A stretch of 64,000 bases of DNA, taken from positions 1,736,001-1,800,000 of the forward strand of contig JAJOHG010000001.1 in NCBI GenBank assembly GCA_021029095.1. Direction: 5' to 3'. The position numbers and the translations under genes are program-made. Origin of the DNA: Phellopilus nigrolimitatus. Its lineage: Eukaryota > Basidiomycota > Agaricomycetes > Hymenochaetales > Hymenochaetaceae. The notes under the pieces were generated by a model. The model ran no database searches. It was given only the letters and a program-made list of their open reading frames with translations, and was not told the DNA's origin. Positions 46,743 through 64,000 of this stretch are shown here, piece after piece. How positions within the stretch are numbered: position 1 is the first letter of the stretch; the number at the start of each line of letters is the position of its first letter.

Positions 46743-48229
46743 CTACTTCATGCTATTATCTATGCCGGCAGTCGATGAATCCTCATGTGCAAGCAACTTC
46801 TTCGTCCGCTTCTCTGTGCCCTTACCACGGAGTACGTTCTCGATGTAAAATTCGCCAGCCTGTTCCTCCGTCAGTAAGATTTTGATGTAATGAGCGGAAT
46901 TCCATACTTTGTAGCTGCTCCGCACGAGAGGCCCACTCGCGACGTACAAGAAGCCCATGTCTTCCGCAATTGTCTTCCATCGCTCGAATTCGGCGGGCTC
47001 TACGTACCGATCGACCTTCATGTGTCGCTTCGTCGGACGCATGTACTGCCCAAACGTCACGACGTCGACATCTACTTTTCTTAGCTCTGCGAAAAATATA
47101 AGAGCGCTGCAATCATGCCGTGAGAAATGCCGTACCTCGCAAGGCATCCAATATTTGTTCCTCGTTCTCGCCTACACCAAGCATAATAGACGTCTTCGTT
47201 ACACGGACACCCTCCGCCTTGGCGTGCGCAAGGACCTTCAGACTCTGCCTAAAAGTTGCCCGGCGGTCCCGAACAAAAGGCGTCATGGCCTCGACGGTCT
47301 CCACATTATGGGCGTACACGTCCAGTCCGGACTTTGCGACTACAGAAACCAGTGCTAATGACCCAGCAAAGTCTCCAGTCAGTGCTTCCACGAGAACCTG
47401 AGGGGCCCTTGACGCGATTATGTCAGGAGTTTTGTAAATCAATCAGACAAGGTGGAGGTTTCGTACTTCTGCTTGATCTTTCGTATTGTTTCAGCGAAGT
47501 GATGAGCGCCACCGTCTGCTAGATCTGCGTTTGGAGTCAGATAACTGTTTCGAGTATGTAATAGCACACGCACCGTCCCTATCTACGCTTGTGAGGACGA
47601 TGTAGCCTAACCCCCAACGACTGATAGCTTCGGCGGTATTCTCTGGCTCATGCGGATCCAAAGGCGGAGGAGCTCTTGACGTCTTTACAGAACAGAATCG
47701 GCATCCTCGAGTGCAAGTATCACCCATTAACTTCATGGGTTACTAAGTTTAGTTCGCGGAGTATATGCAATCAAATACACATACCATAATGGTAGCAGTC
47801 GCTGCACGCCTGCCTTCCTCCTCCGTAGCACCTTCCTTGCCGCCCCAGCAGTCGCCTATGTTGGGACACCGCGCCTCCTCACATACAGTATGCAGACCCA
47901 GGCCCCGCAGGTCCTTCTTGATGCTGGAGTACGACGAACCCGTCGGGATTGTCGTCTTCAGATGAGATGGAAGGCGCGGCCTGTCCCAGTCCATCAGCAC
48001 CTCGGCGGCCTAGCAAGCAGAACGCGAGACATGCTCACCCTTTGGTGTTGCCGAGAACGACACGGTCCGGTACATTGTCGGCGATGAAGTCATCCAGCGA
48101 CGGCCCGCCGGCGAGGCTTTGGGAGAAGGTGCCCTTGGACGAGGAAGGTGTAGCGAGGCTCCGAATGTGAGGGGCGACAGACCGACGTGCTTGCTTATGG
48201 ATGGTGTGCTTGAGCGCGTGCAAGCTCAT
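46743..48229 (-). CDS. LIP5: Lipoyl synthase, mitochondrial (radical SAM)
   Basis: Inserts two sulfurs into octanoyl chains on E2 and GcvH proteins. The presequence is [20 protein letters not shown]. Auxiliary Fe-S cluster cysteines lie in [15 protein letters not shown]; the radical-SAM CxxxCxxC is CTRGCRFC in [15 protein letters not shown]. Other blocks: [84 protein letters not shown] and [20 protein letters not shown]. The last junction, at about 46861-46908, is a 48-bp intron, since reading through inserts a non-conserved stretch but keeps frame. About seven introns. Divergent with CMC1. It lies near the E2 gene, the enzyme's substrate. Confidence 0.95.
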
Positions 48230-48431
48230 TATTGAGATAGTCTAAGTAATTTAGATGGCAATAAATTCAGAACAGTAGAGTCTCGCCGTCGACACCAAGC
48301 ACCCCAACAGAGTCGAAGTCGGGATGACGGGAGCAAGGCAAATCACAATCCGTCTTATTCAGTGTAATGTCACGTGATACGCCATCGAGTAAGTCCGCGT
48401 TCCGCATCCTTCGCCCTCGACACTGCCGACA
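48230..48431. promoter_or_regulatory. Divergent promoter, LIP5 / CMC1
   Basis: 202 bp between the outward-facing start codons of two mitochondrial-protein genes. Contains one CACGTG-like ACGTGA (about 48371-48376). No TATA box. Shared control is inference. Confidence 0.45.
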
Positions 48432-48811
48432 ATGAACGCGCTCTCGCGAAGGGAGGAGGAAACGCTTCAGAAAAGCACAAAAGCTCGCGCTCTGAAAGAA
48501 TGTGATGCGCTGGTCAAAGGTATTTCTCAGCCTCTCACGCATTACTTACTGTCTCACTGACCTAGTCTACGTTTCATTTAGACTTCGCGGAATGCACCAA
48601 GGACCGCTATATCTCGCTCGCATGGGCATGCAGGGGAAAGTATAAGCAGGTACAAGACTGTATGTACCAATAGTACGTGCTCAAGATCGTCATGTTGTTT
48701 CATTAGGGAGATTGAGTGTGATGCTGCAGTACTGGACCGGAGAGTATGGACATCGTACGTGTAGAATATGTCCGCCTTAGGGACTCCGGACAGAAACCAC
48801 CCTCGTCATAG
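48432..48811 (+). CDS. CMC1: CMC1-type twin CX9C cytochrome c oxidase assembly factor
   Basis: Twin CX9C proteins enter the mitochondrial intermembrane space by the Mia40 relay and help assemble cytochrome c oxidase. The 86-residue spliced product has C24-x9-C34 (CDALVKDFAEC) and C46-x9-C56 (CRGKYKQVQDC), spaced as in Cmc1, followed by MYQYTGPESMDIVRVEYVRL. Introns at about 48526-48587 and 48672-48730; the second donor GTACGT was chosen because it yields QYTGPE. Start at 48432, no presequence, as expected for a Mia40 substrate. A longer homologue (CMC2/CMC4) is less likely given the C-terminal TGPE block. Confidence 0.88.
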
Positions 48812-49094
48812 TTCTTGGGTGATAAACACTATCTGCTATATATTACAGCAATCTAAGTGCCAAGTGAGTCTACCTACTTATTTTCATGCAATCGTCTTGA
48901 CCCGTCTAAACATTTGTTATAGAACAGCTCTCCAAGCGAACTTTTCAGGTTCAAGGATGAGCGTCCGCATCCATAATTACTTTGGATAAGTCACGACCAT
49001 TACATTCTTGTTTTAAAGTGGCGTACTGCCGACGTGTGCGCGATATGAATAGATACACGAGCGAAGGCCAGATATTCTATAGGCAGACACAATC

Positions 49095-50186
49095 TCAAGC
49101 CGTTGCTTTATTGACGTTTGCCCACTGGGTACGAAGCGCCATGAGCGATGTGATCACCCTACAAGAACATTAGCACGTCGAAAGACTTTGGCGATATGGT
49201 TTCGACAAGACATACCCGAAGATGCCTAGCACACCGTCATTGAGGTTAGCATAGCCGAGGTTGGTCGCGGGGATCCAAACATCGAGAAGGTCAATGATGA
49301 ATTGATATCGAACGGACGACCTTTCCCTGTAATATCCCTTGTCAAATCAACTAAGACAATAAGAGGATTGCGACGCTTACTTCTCCACAGCGCTGAGCTT
49401 CACTGCTAGCTCCGCCTCATTGCCAATAGTCTTCTCTCCCCACTTTGGGCTATTGAGCTCCTTAGCCTCGTTTGCCAGCCTGCCAGCCTGTAGAATCTAT
49501 TAGCAAGCACTTCGTTGACTCTTGTTTCTCAGGTAGCGTGTACCTTTATGAGACCATGGCAAATGCTGAACACAATACCCAAGACCCAGAAGCGGTTCGA
49601 TTTCCGGTTCACTTTTTGGCTGTTCTCCTTTGACAGGGTGATGAATCTAACCGAATTTGCCTGGCTCACCAGATAAGAACTAATTTATTGCATTAACATT
49701 CAAATGCACCCACCCAGATCGCCGCGTCATAGATGAGGTATCCAGCGTAGCCCAACTGCCTGAGAATCGTAGTAGTTTGCTCAGCAGGCCTGGCGAATGA
49801 GTTTGTGGCCTTCAACGCCGCTTGGAGGTGCTCAAGCGGCTTTCCAATGCGCATAACTAGAGCATAGTGACATTAATAGTGAACTAATTGGACGCGTACA
49901 AGGCGCGTATCACTCACGTTTCCGTGCGGTCGCAAGATGCGTCTTGAGCGCGTTCCAGCGGGCAGCCTCGACATTTTTACCCTTCGAGATGAGGTACCAT
50001 GCGAGGAAGCGAGCGAAATACTGGGCCGCTCGGTAAATCTGGACGAGTGAGAGTGGTGTCAGTTTAGAGACTAGAAAGTAAACAGCAGCGTACTTTGTCT
50101 CGACCGAGGGTAGTACCGAGCACTTTAAGTGTCTGGGTTGCGGTTGGGTGGAGAACGACTTGGGCAGCGACGGTGGTCATGGCCAT
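49095..50186 (-). CDS. PEX11: PEX11-family peroxisome division protein
   Basis: Pex11 tubulates peroxisome membranes before division. The protein begins MAMTTVAAQVVLHPTATQTL, then GTTLGRDK, IYRAAQYFARFLAWYLISKG (amphipathic helix region), FARPAEQTTTILRQLGYAGY, LIYDAAIW, SVRFITLSKENSQKVNRKSN, RFWVLGIVFSICHGLIK and the final block RYQFIIDLLDVWIPATNLGY then ANLNDGVLGIFG, typical of the C-terminal membrane segment. It ends QWANVNKATA, a little longer than usual. About seven short introns. The second ATG (MTTV) is two codons after the first. Neighbouring fumarase is divergent. Confidence 0.9.
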
Positions 50187-50638
50187 GGTGGATGAAGACG
50201 AAGAGACGGAAAGCAAAAGCGAGCGGGAGAGCGTGTATGTATGTGGTAATCATGCTAAGGCGCGGATATCACATGTAAAGCCACTTTAAGTCCTCTCTAT
50301 ATATGCACTTCATTGCTGCCCAGAGACTATGTACCTTCGAGCCCCTCTCGCTCCACCGCTGAAGCGACATAGTTAGCACTGTCGCTGATAACGAGCAGGT
50401 ATCATTCGTCGACGCCGGTGCGAAATTGAAAGACGAGAGCATGTTTTACTTACACAATCATGCGAAAATACGACTCACGTCACGGTCGCTGCTCCGACAA
50501 CGCCCGAGCCTCAATTTTTCATCCTCTGCTCGTCGTGCCGCGGCCGCGCCTGCTCTTGCTCTCTCTCTTTTTCTTTTCTCTTTACATTCTCAGGCGTTCG
50601 ATTCCTTGGTTTAATACCGTAATTACCAAGTGCACTCG
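50187..50638. promoter_or_regulatory. Divergent promoter region, PEX11 / FUM1
   Basis: About 450 bp between outward-facing start codons. GC-rich centre (about 50510-50560) and a pyrimidine-rich stretch near 50570. No TATA box or named factor site stands out. Confidence 0.45.
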
Positions 50639-52694
50639 ATGTTTCGTACGGCACACCTCCGTCTACGAGCACCCGCGTCAGCTGCAAGGAGTGTAAGAAC
50701 GCAAGTTCTAAATGGGTTGTGCATGTGATATAAACATCAGTCCTGTCCTACAGTTGAACAGCATTGCCTCCCTCCGTGCTTCCCAGCAGCGTTTCTTTTC
50801 CGCCTCTTTGCGCGCCATGGTCCGTTTCCTTCTCTCGACCGCAGATCGCATGTTCATCAATATGTTTTGCTAGACACAGTACAGAGCAGAACGCGACACA
50901 TTTGGTGAACTGCAGGTACCTGCAGACCGTTACTGGGGTGCCCAGACCCAGAGGCGCGCGTTTTTCTTTTGCGTAATCATCGAAGAGCTGTTCTGACACG
51001 TCGCTCCGTGCAGATCGCTGCAGAACTTCGACATTGGCGGGCCAACCGAGCGCCTGCCGCCGCCCCTCATCAAGGCGTTCGGCGTCCTGAAGAAGGCAGC
51101 GTCGATCGTTAATACGACGTACGGGCTCGACCCGAAGGTCGGCGGAGCCATCCAGCAGGCGGCCGATGAAGTCATCTCCGGCAAGCTGATAGACCACTTC
51201 CCGCTCGTCGTATTCCAGACGGGGAGTGGCACGCAGAGCAACATGAACACGAACGAAGTCATCTCGAATCGCGCGATTGAGATCCTCGGCGGCCAGCTCG
51301 GGTCCAAGAAACCCGTGCATCCGAATGACCATGTCAACATGAGCCAGAGCTCGAATGATACGTGCGCATATTTTCTCTTCTGCGATGATGATGGCGATGA
51401 ATTCGAGATGCGATTGGACAGGTTCCCAACGGCGATGCACGTCGCGGCTGTCATGGAGATTAATGGTTCTCTCCTTCCTGCGCTGACAGACCTCCGGGAC
51501 GCGATGGACGCCAAAGCGAAGGAGTTCGACCATATCATCAAGATTGGTCGTACTCATTTGCAGGTCCGTGCTTCACCTGCAGATTCTTAGTCTGGGGCTT
51601 TTACTGAACGAAATGCAATTGATAATTTAGGATGCCACTCCCTTGACGTTGGGCCAGGAATTCAGTGGATATGTCCAGCAGTTAACGAATGGCATCGAGC
51701 GCGTTAAGGCGACTCTTCCTCGCTTAAGTCTCTTGGCCCAGGGTGGTACGGCTGTCGGCACGGGTCTGAACACGAAAAAGGGCTTCGATGTCAGGGTCGC
51801 AGCGGAGATCACGAAGCTCACGGGTTACGAGTTCAAAACCGCTCCGAACAAGGTCAGAGCTCTTTTATTTTTCGGATGTGAATATCTTTAAATATTTTTG
51901 GCTACTCAGTTTGAGGCGCTTGCATCGCATGACGCGTTAGTAGAGGCACATGGCGCGCTGAACGTGCTCGCTTGCTCGCTGATGAAGATCGCCAACGATA
52001 TTCGTTTTCTCGGATCTGGCCCGCGCTGCGGATTTGGGGAGCTGAGTTTGCCGGAGAACGAGCCCGGCAGCAGCATTATGCCTGGCAAGGTGAACCCGAC
52101 GCAATGCGAGGCGCTTACAATGGTTGCGGCGCAAGTGATTGGTAACCAAACGACGGTCAGCGTCGCCGGAGCGAACGGCCAATTCGAGGTGGGTGATAAG
52201 CTTTGACCGAGTACATGACGTTTTCGCTTACTATCCCACGTGGAATGGGTGTAGCTGAACGTCTTCAAGCCGGTGATCATTAAGAACGTGTTACAAAGCA
52301 TTCGGCTATTAGCGGATGGTATGTTTTGCGAACGGGCTTACTCTGAGAACAATGTGCTGACATGTATAAAGGATCGCGCTCGTTTACGAACCATTGTGTT
52401 GTGGGCATCCAGGCGAACGAAAAGCGGATAAACCAGTTGTTGAATGAATCACTGATGCTTGCGACGATTCTGAACAGCCATCTGGGCTACGACAGTGGGT
52501 GTATTGATCCTGCATGCTAGGAATGAACAAGACTGATCGGAATTGATTTGACAGATGTTGCGAAGTGCGCGAAGAAAGCACACAAAGAGGGCACAACATT
52601 GAAGGAGGCTACCGTTTCGCTTGGGTTCTTGACGCCTGAGGAGTTTGACAACAAGGTACGGCCGGAGCTGATGTTGCACCCGGATGAGGTGTGA
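50639..52694 (+). CDS. FUM1: Fumarate hydratase, class II
   Basis: Interconverts fumarate and malate in mitochondria (TCA cycle) and cytosol. The presequence is split by an intron: [18 protein letters not shown], then [20 protein letters not shown] and AM. The mature part starts about [20 protein letters not shown], then [61 protein letters not shown] and [16 protein letters not shown], the fumarase signature with the active-site loop. It ends ELMLHPDEV. About eight introns. The third intron (about 50955-51017) has no ideal GT donor: a GT donor yields TQRRASLQNFD and a GC donor yields TQRSLQNFD. An ATG at 50817-50819, last codon of exon 2, could serve as a cytosolic start. Confidence 0.94.
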
Positions 52695-53437
52695 TGAGTG
52701 CGATGTGTACTAGAGACACTGTATGTAGATAAAATGAAAATGAAAAAGAAGAAAAAAAAGAGCAGTTTGCGACCAGTGGTGGCTGGTGATGCGAAGCAAT
52801 GAAGGCAGTGACCGGGGTCCTATGTAAGACTTCCTAGCGGGTGTGGTCCAAATAAGGAACTCGGATGCCCGTTTTGCATCTTGTTGCTCAGTTTCGGTCT
52901 GACAAAAAGACAGGCTTTTCCGGATGATCAAATGCTTGCTGGATTTCTAGGTCTGTGAATGTAGAAGATGAAGAGGAAGAAAAGGGTTGCTGGTGAGAGA
53001 TGTGGGGAGGGAGGGCACACAGGGCAGTGTCGAAAACGGTTGGAAGCGCGTTGACAAAACGAAAGGAACTATAAACGGACGTCAAGAGTTAATTACATTT
53101 ACGACGGGTCGAAACGAAATGCCCTCAATCAAGCTTTCCCCAAAGCCGCATCACCGCGCCACGCCTCTCCTTCCTCCTCATCGTCCACAACATTGACCGT
53201 CTCATCCCGCCCCGCCCGCTCAACTTCCCGTACTTGCCCATTTCGGATCAATCTCCCTCGCCAGCGACGAGATCGTCCCATAGAATTGCGTGCAATATCA
53301 TATACTTTCTTCGTTCTAGCCTGCTCTTCGCCAGTCCCACGCGTTTTCACCTCTCATCCGTCGCCCGCTTTTGCCCACCAATTCTTCCTCGATAACGCCT
53401 AACCTGTGTCCGATTCTCTAGCTGAGGGCCGCCGGTC
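52695..53437. other. Intergenic region FUM1 / INO80, no gene seen
   Basis: About 740 bp, both genes on the plus strand. Left part is A-rich 3' flank (about 52725-52765), right part pyrimidine-rich before the INO80 start. Minus frames here have no motif. Confidence 0.55.
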
Positions 53438-59154
<5,717 letters not shown>

Positions 59155-59728
59155 CAAAATTTGTGTTATTCTGTATGGTATAGGATCTATTGTTTTTTTT
59201 TCGTAATGCTGTCAATTGCTTGTCAAACTATCTATTGGTATTGGATTTATGTTTTGTCTGTAGAATGGAACTCGTACACTAGATTTAATTTTTGTTTCCT
59301 CGCTTTTGTATCAGCATACCACACCTCTTCTCAATCTCACAGCTTTCACAATCGATTTTACTTTTCAAGACTTGACGTCTGTCGCGACCGGGACTCGGGT
59401 GACTCGGTGACGCGCGGCACGCGCATATACGCTCCGGGTCTCTTCTCGACTACCACTCTCCTCGGCCCAAAACTCGAGCTCATGCTTGAAAAACAAAGAC
59501 TACAACTCTTTACAGACAGTTCACGCTGTGCTATAGGCGAAGATCTGACTTGTAAAATCGTGTTTCTAAATTCTCCTCCGGGCACATTACTTCCTGCCAG
59601 TATAACTCGCCACATATCTATCCCTATACCCAATTATCTTTCTACCGCGCAAGCGCGACAGTGCAAGGCCTGACAGGGTCTAAAGGTCAGCCTAAGAGGC
59701 TTTATTTATTGGGGGAAGAGTCGCAGGG
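59155..59728. other. Intergenic region INO80 / DHX29-like, no gene seen
   Basis: About 570 bp with AT-rich left half. A plus-strand frame of 170 codons near 59161 starts inside the 3' flank and shows no motif; not called. Confidence 0.55.
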
Positions 59729-62700
59729 ATGCCGCCGAAGAAGAAGAAAACGCAGTTGAAGAAGGTCGAGCGCGGGTAAGACTCGTTCATTCAAAGGCTC
59801 ACCAAACCTCTAACGAGCGATACAGATTCGCGACAACTTCTATCCCCAAGAAGGCGCCTGTCGCCGTTGCCGTTCCTGAGGAGACGACAGATGCAATCGC
59901 CGACGAAGCGGATGCTGCGAATGCAGACGTGAAGGCTCCGGAGCCCGTCCTGGATGACAACACTGCGTCTTTGCAACGTTTGGTCGAAAAGCTGCAAGAC
60001 AAGACTGAGAAGGAGATCTTGCGCACGTTGAAGGTTTTTTTTTCTCTTCTTTCTGTGCCCTAGCCTGGTCTAAGCTGACACCAACTCCTATGGAACGACA
60101 GACTATTGAGTACGACAGGCGTATGACGAAAGGTCTTCCTCGTTTAGAGCTTGATCAAGGACTGGAGGACGAAATCAATGCGCTGATTGCCAACTGTGAT
60201 AGCCAAGGTAGTGTATAATCTACATCTTGCAATTTTCTACGCTTCCTTGTTCTGAACACTTGCTTGCAACTCATAGACAAAGCAAGATTACCCGGCGGGC
60301 AAGCTTCTCGAGACAAGCTCTTGGCTCAGCTAGGCATCACTTATGGCGTGTTGAGACGACTGGGGTTTCAAGATGATGTCGTTCTGAAGTGTCTGAAGGA
60401 GGCTTCGGGTGTTGAACTCGACCAGGCGTTTGATTGGGTGTGTGGACATTTTCTTTTCGTGCGCATTCGAAGCTCTAAAGTCTGGGAAACAACGTAGCTC
60501 TATGCTCATTGCTGCGCTGACGATCTAGATTACGAGAGACGCAGTACAGATACCATTGAAGAGAGCACGCCGCCGACTCCCATGACTTCCGATTTTTCCA
60601 GCTCCCCTAGCACACCGAAAGCGCTAGAGAAGAAGCCGCTCCCTCCATCATCTTCTCTTAGCAATGGCCACCCTCCCACTCCGACTAGCGAGTCGTCTTC
60701 CGAACGGAGCGCTGCAGGGCCTCTGGCAGCCTCCAAGCTACTTGCTGACGAAAGTAGCGGGAGTGGCGATACTTCGGACAACGACGATCCGAACGTCGAA
60801 TATGTTAGGCTTAAAATGCGCATAACAGAGCTTACAGGAGCTCGGCGGCGGAACAACGAGTCTGCCGAAAACGATTTTCTCAAAGGACTTCGAGCCCGCC
60901 TTGAGGACGTCAAGAAAAGCTATTTCTTCAGTGAAAGGGATGCCGAGGCCAGCTTCCAGGAAAAGCGAAAGGAAGTAGACGAAGCATCATTACTGGCGCG
61001 CCTTCGTGGAGACACTGCATTGTCTCCGAGACCTGTCAAGGTTGCAAAGAAACCTCCGGCTCCTCCGCAAATAAAAGCAGAAGTTGCTCGGACAAGCACT
61101 GACGTTTTTGAGAACGAGGAGGAGGGTTCACCACGAGGGATGCTTGACCTCTTAGAGCCTATGCCATCGACAGAAACTTCTGCGACAGGAACTACGATTA
61201 CTGTACGGGACATGGCATTACCGAAACATTGGGCAGGTCGGACGCCGAAAATGCTACTTCTGGATCTTGTGACAAAGTTGGATCGCTACGCAGCAGTCGT
61301 GTATAATGATCTGTCGGGAGGCACTCGGGCGAAAAGGGCGTCTGTCATTATACGCTGGACGGGTGGGAAGGCAGATGACTGGGCAATGGATGATGTCGCA
61401 TGTCACGATACTACGCAAGCGGATCAGTACATCGCAACCGTTGCTCTACATGCTCTCACATATCCGCCTGTCGAGGCTTTTCGAAGTTCTGTCGGGCATC
61501 CCAAAGGCGCGCAAACGTCATACAGGCATCTTCCTCCTGCTTTCCGAGATCTCTGGAATGAACTCGAAGATAAGAGGAAAGAAGAGGACAACAAGGTTAA
61601 TAGAGGCATATGGGACACTCTCGGTTCTGTTCTTGACCACAAGTTGTCGTATTCGGAGAAGGTATGTTCGTTCCGTGCTTTTGTGCTTCGATGTCTCTAA
61701 AGATTCTGCGTCAAGGTGGAAGATAAAGTCTTTAAAGAAGCGATCGTACAGGAAGATCGCATTCGTAAAGGCAGGAATGCGCCTGATTATTCTCCAGAGC
61801 AGCTGATGGCTGGGATCCAAGCTCGCCAGGCAAGCTTTGCATATCAAGAAATGCTGGTATGATTGGACTTCGCTTCTCACGTAGTATTTTGGCCCTGATA
61901 CATGTTTTCACAGGCTCAGCGTAACACACTGCCTATCGCTGCATACCGCCAAACGATCAATGAAATGCTGGATATGTCTCAAGTGGTTGTGCTGAGCGGA
62001 GAAACCGGCTGGTAAGTCTGAAATATGCCTTACGATCACTCTTCCTGAACTCCAGTGCGTAGTGGAAAATCAACTCAATTACCGAGCTTTGTTCTTGAGG
62101 ACCAGCTTGCGAAGGGCCAACATTGCAAGATTGTTGTGACAGAACCTCGTCGTATCTCTGCTATATCTCTGGCGCAGCGTGTTTCAAGAGAGCTGGGCGA
62201 TGCCCCTGGTGCAGTCGGCACCAACTCCTCCCTCGTTGGGTACTCTATAAGACTCGAAAGCCATACTTCGAAAAATACTCGCTTGACGTTTGTCACTAAT
62301 GGAATTGCCTTGCGGATGCTAGAAGGGGGAACCGGTGCTGAAGGAAGAGGTACCGCTTTCGACGAGATTACGGTGAGTTATCTTAGTGACAAAGAAGGGG
62401 AATGTCCATCCAACTGATTCGTATTGAAGCATATCATCGTGGATGAGGTTTGTTAATTATCTTCATTACTTTTATAACTGCAAGATTTTTACTTGATCGC
62501 AGGTCCACGAACGTAGCATCGAGTCAGATTTCCTTCTGATTGTCCTAAAGTCACTTCTTGAACAGCGTAGGGACTTGAAGTACGTCCTTATATCTTCTAC
62601 ATGGCGTTTAATTCTGAACTTTGATCAAGAGTTATACTAATGTCGGCGACTCTCGATGCTGATAAGATCAGTTCATACTTTGGGGGATGTCCGACTATCC

Positions 62701-64000
62701 ACGTTCCTGGGCGCACGTTCCCCATCGATGTCCGCTACATCGAGGATGCGGTCGAATACACGCAATGGTCGATAAAAGATTCGTCTCCATACGCGAAGAG
62801 AAGTGAGTCGTTTGAAGATTATATGGGACAATTTACTGATCCTGAGATTATTATAGTAAATGACAAGTATCATCGTAACGCAAAAAAGACAGAGTGGTCC
62901 GAAGACCTCGTCCGAGACGAAGATGATGACGACCACGAAGCCTCAACGGGAGCTACCCAGTTTCAGGGACAGCGCTACTCCTCAAGCACCGTCTCAACGA
63001 TGAATCTATTGGATGATAGATTCATCCCTTACGATCTTATCATTCGTATTCTCGAGACTGTATGCGGCGACTCATCGGTTGTACACATGTCTGCGGCATT
63101 TTTGGTCTTCATGCCTGGTCTTGGAGAGATCCGCCGTCTCAACGACATGCTTTCAGAGCATCCCTTCTTTGGATCGGATGCGTTCCGCGTTTTCCCTCTG
63201 CACTCAATGATCTCAAGCGAAAATCAGAGTGCGGTTTTTGACATTCCTCCGCAGGGTGTTCGCAAGATCGTCATAGGTCTGGGTTTTGTGTTGCACTATG
63301 AATCTGTATTGTTTTTGACATCGTGTTCCGTAGCTACGAACATTGCAGAAACTGGTATTACCATTCCAGACATTACATGTGTCATTGATTCTGGCAAACA
63401 CCGGGAGATGAGGTATGTTTTTTTGACATTGTACTGTGCATTTCTTAGACGAAGAATCCCTTCGCTCAGATTCGACGAGAAGAGACAAATTAGTCGTCTG
63501 ATAGAGACATTCGTCGCGCGAAGCAATGCTGCCCAGCGTCGAGGACGTGCAGGACGTGTTCAATCAGGCCTTTCCTTTCATCTTTTCTCGAAAGCCCGTC
63601 ATGATATGGTGAGTTCCTGAATCTTGAAAGGTAAAATTCCTTGCGAACAAATCAACGACACTTTAGATGGCTGAACATCCGCTACCTGAAATGCTACGGC
63701 TCAGTCTGTCCGACCTAGCATTGCGAATCAAAATCATGAAGGTCAACTTGGGTTCGTCCATCGAGGATGCTCTCACGCGTGCGCTGGATCCGCCGTCCAC
63801 CGTCAATATCCAGCGGGCAGTATCTTCTCTCGTAGAGGTTCAAGCGCTTACGACAGCCGAGGAAATCACGCCGATGGGACGCCTTTTGAGCAAGCTACCC
63901 ACAGATGTGCATCTAGGAAAATTCCTGCTCGTGGCTGCGCTGTTCCGCTGTTTGGACCCTGCTCTTACGATCGCGGCTGCGTTGAATTCGAAGTCGCCAT
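59729..64000 (+). CDS. DHX29: DHX29-like DExH RNA helicase (3' end outside the window)
   Basis: DHX29 helps 40S scanning on structured leaders in animals. The N-terminus MPPKKKKTQLKKVERG is followed by an Ala/Glu-rich linker and a UBA-like segment (QLGITYGVLRRLGFQDDVVL, EASGVELDQAFDWLYAHCCA). A Ser/Thr-rich linker and a helical RWD-like part come next. Helicase core: motif I SGETGCGKSTQLPSFVLE, Ia TEPRRISAISLAQRV, Ib TNGIALRML, II DEVHERS (DEVH rather than DEAH, as in DHX29 proteins), III LMSATLDADKISSYFG, IV FMPGLGEIRR, V NIAETGITIPDITCVIDSGK, VI QRRGRAGRVQSGLSFHLFSK. The window ends in the winged-helix/ratchet region (LTTAEEITPMGRLLSKLPTD). About a dozen introns, none breaking frame. A DHX57-type identity is an alternative. 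Confidence 0.82.

Overview
The window is nuclear DNA of a filamentous basidiomycete, most likely an Agaricomycete. The evidence is gene-dense, intron-rich loci with very short introns (mostly about 46-70 bp, GT...AG), genes alternating freely between strands, and a gene set typical of mushroom-forming fungi (HapX with its cysteine-rich regions, NudE, a pentatricopeptide-repeat protein, a GH27 alpha-galactosidase, XRCC2, SLX9). I see no bacterial operons, CRISPR arrays, transposases, integrases or clear tRNA/rRNA genes. All gene models were spliced by eye, so exon borders are approximate unless a junction is discussed.

Layout. 1-4546: 3' part of the rRNA methyltransferase SPB1 (+), convergent with an SLS1-like mitochondrial membrane protein (-). 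5140-7724: a GIT1-like glycerophosphodiester/phosphate MFS transporter (-), then a 1.7 kb gene-poor divergent region. 9444-15100: eIF3b (+) and the iron regulator HapX (+). 15509-18241: a PPR protein (-), then 1.8 kb without a gene. 20016-23980: a stand-alone adenylate-forming enzyme (+) and an SLC35F5-like transporter (+). 24884-27464: a coiled-coil protein (+) that carries several frame breaks. 27751-30076: SLX9 (-) and XRCC2 (+), head to head with about 50 bp between start codons. 30329-33117: an SRF1-like membrane protein (-) and a FAM192A/Fyv6-type protein (+). 33255-39521: ESS2 (-), NudE (-) and pyruvate dehydrogenase E2 (-). 39713-44478: exosome subunit CSL4, alpha-galactosidase and KAE1 (all +). 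44579-48229: a GT8-type glycosyltransferase, ribosomal protein eS28 and lipoyl synthase (all -). 48432-52694: CMC1 (+), PEX11 (-) and fumarase (+). 53438-64000: INO80 (+) and a DHX29-like RNA helicase (+), which runs off the right edge.

The genes are mostly core housekeeping functions rather than one accessory system. Loose themes are ribosome production and translation (SPB1, eIF3b, SLX9, eS28, CSL4, KAE1, DHX29-like) and mitochondrial metabolism. Lipoyl synthase, its substrate pyruvate dehydrogenase E2, fumarase, CMC1 and PEX11 all lie within about 15 kb.

I did not find a convincing new multigene system. The strongest anomaly is eight apparent single-base reading-frame breaks in four otherwise well-conserved genes, which points to base-level assembly errors or, in the coiled-coil gene, possible decay. 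Other points worth a check are the 49-bp SLX9/XRCC2 promoter, CACGTG boxes upstream of the GIT1-like transporter, an ATG-only first exon in eS28, a possible dual-targeting start in fumarase, and the isolated adenylate-forming enzyme.
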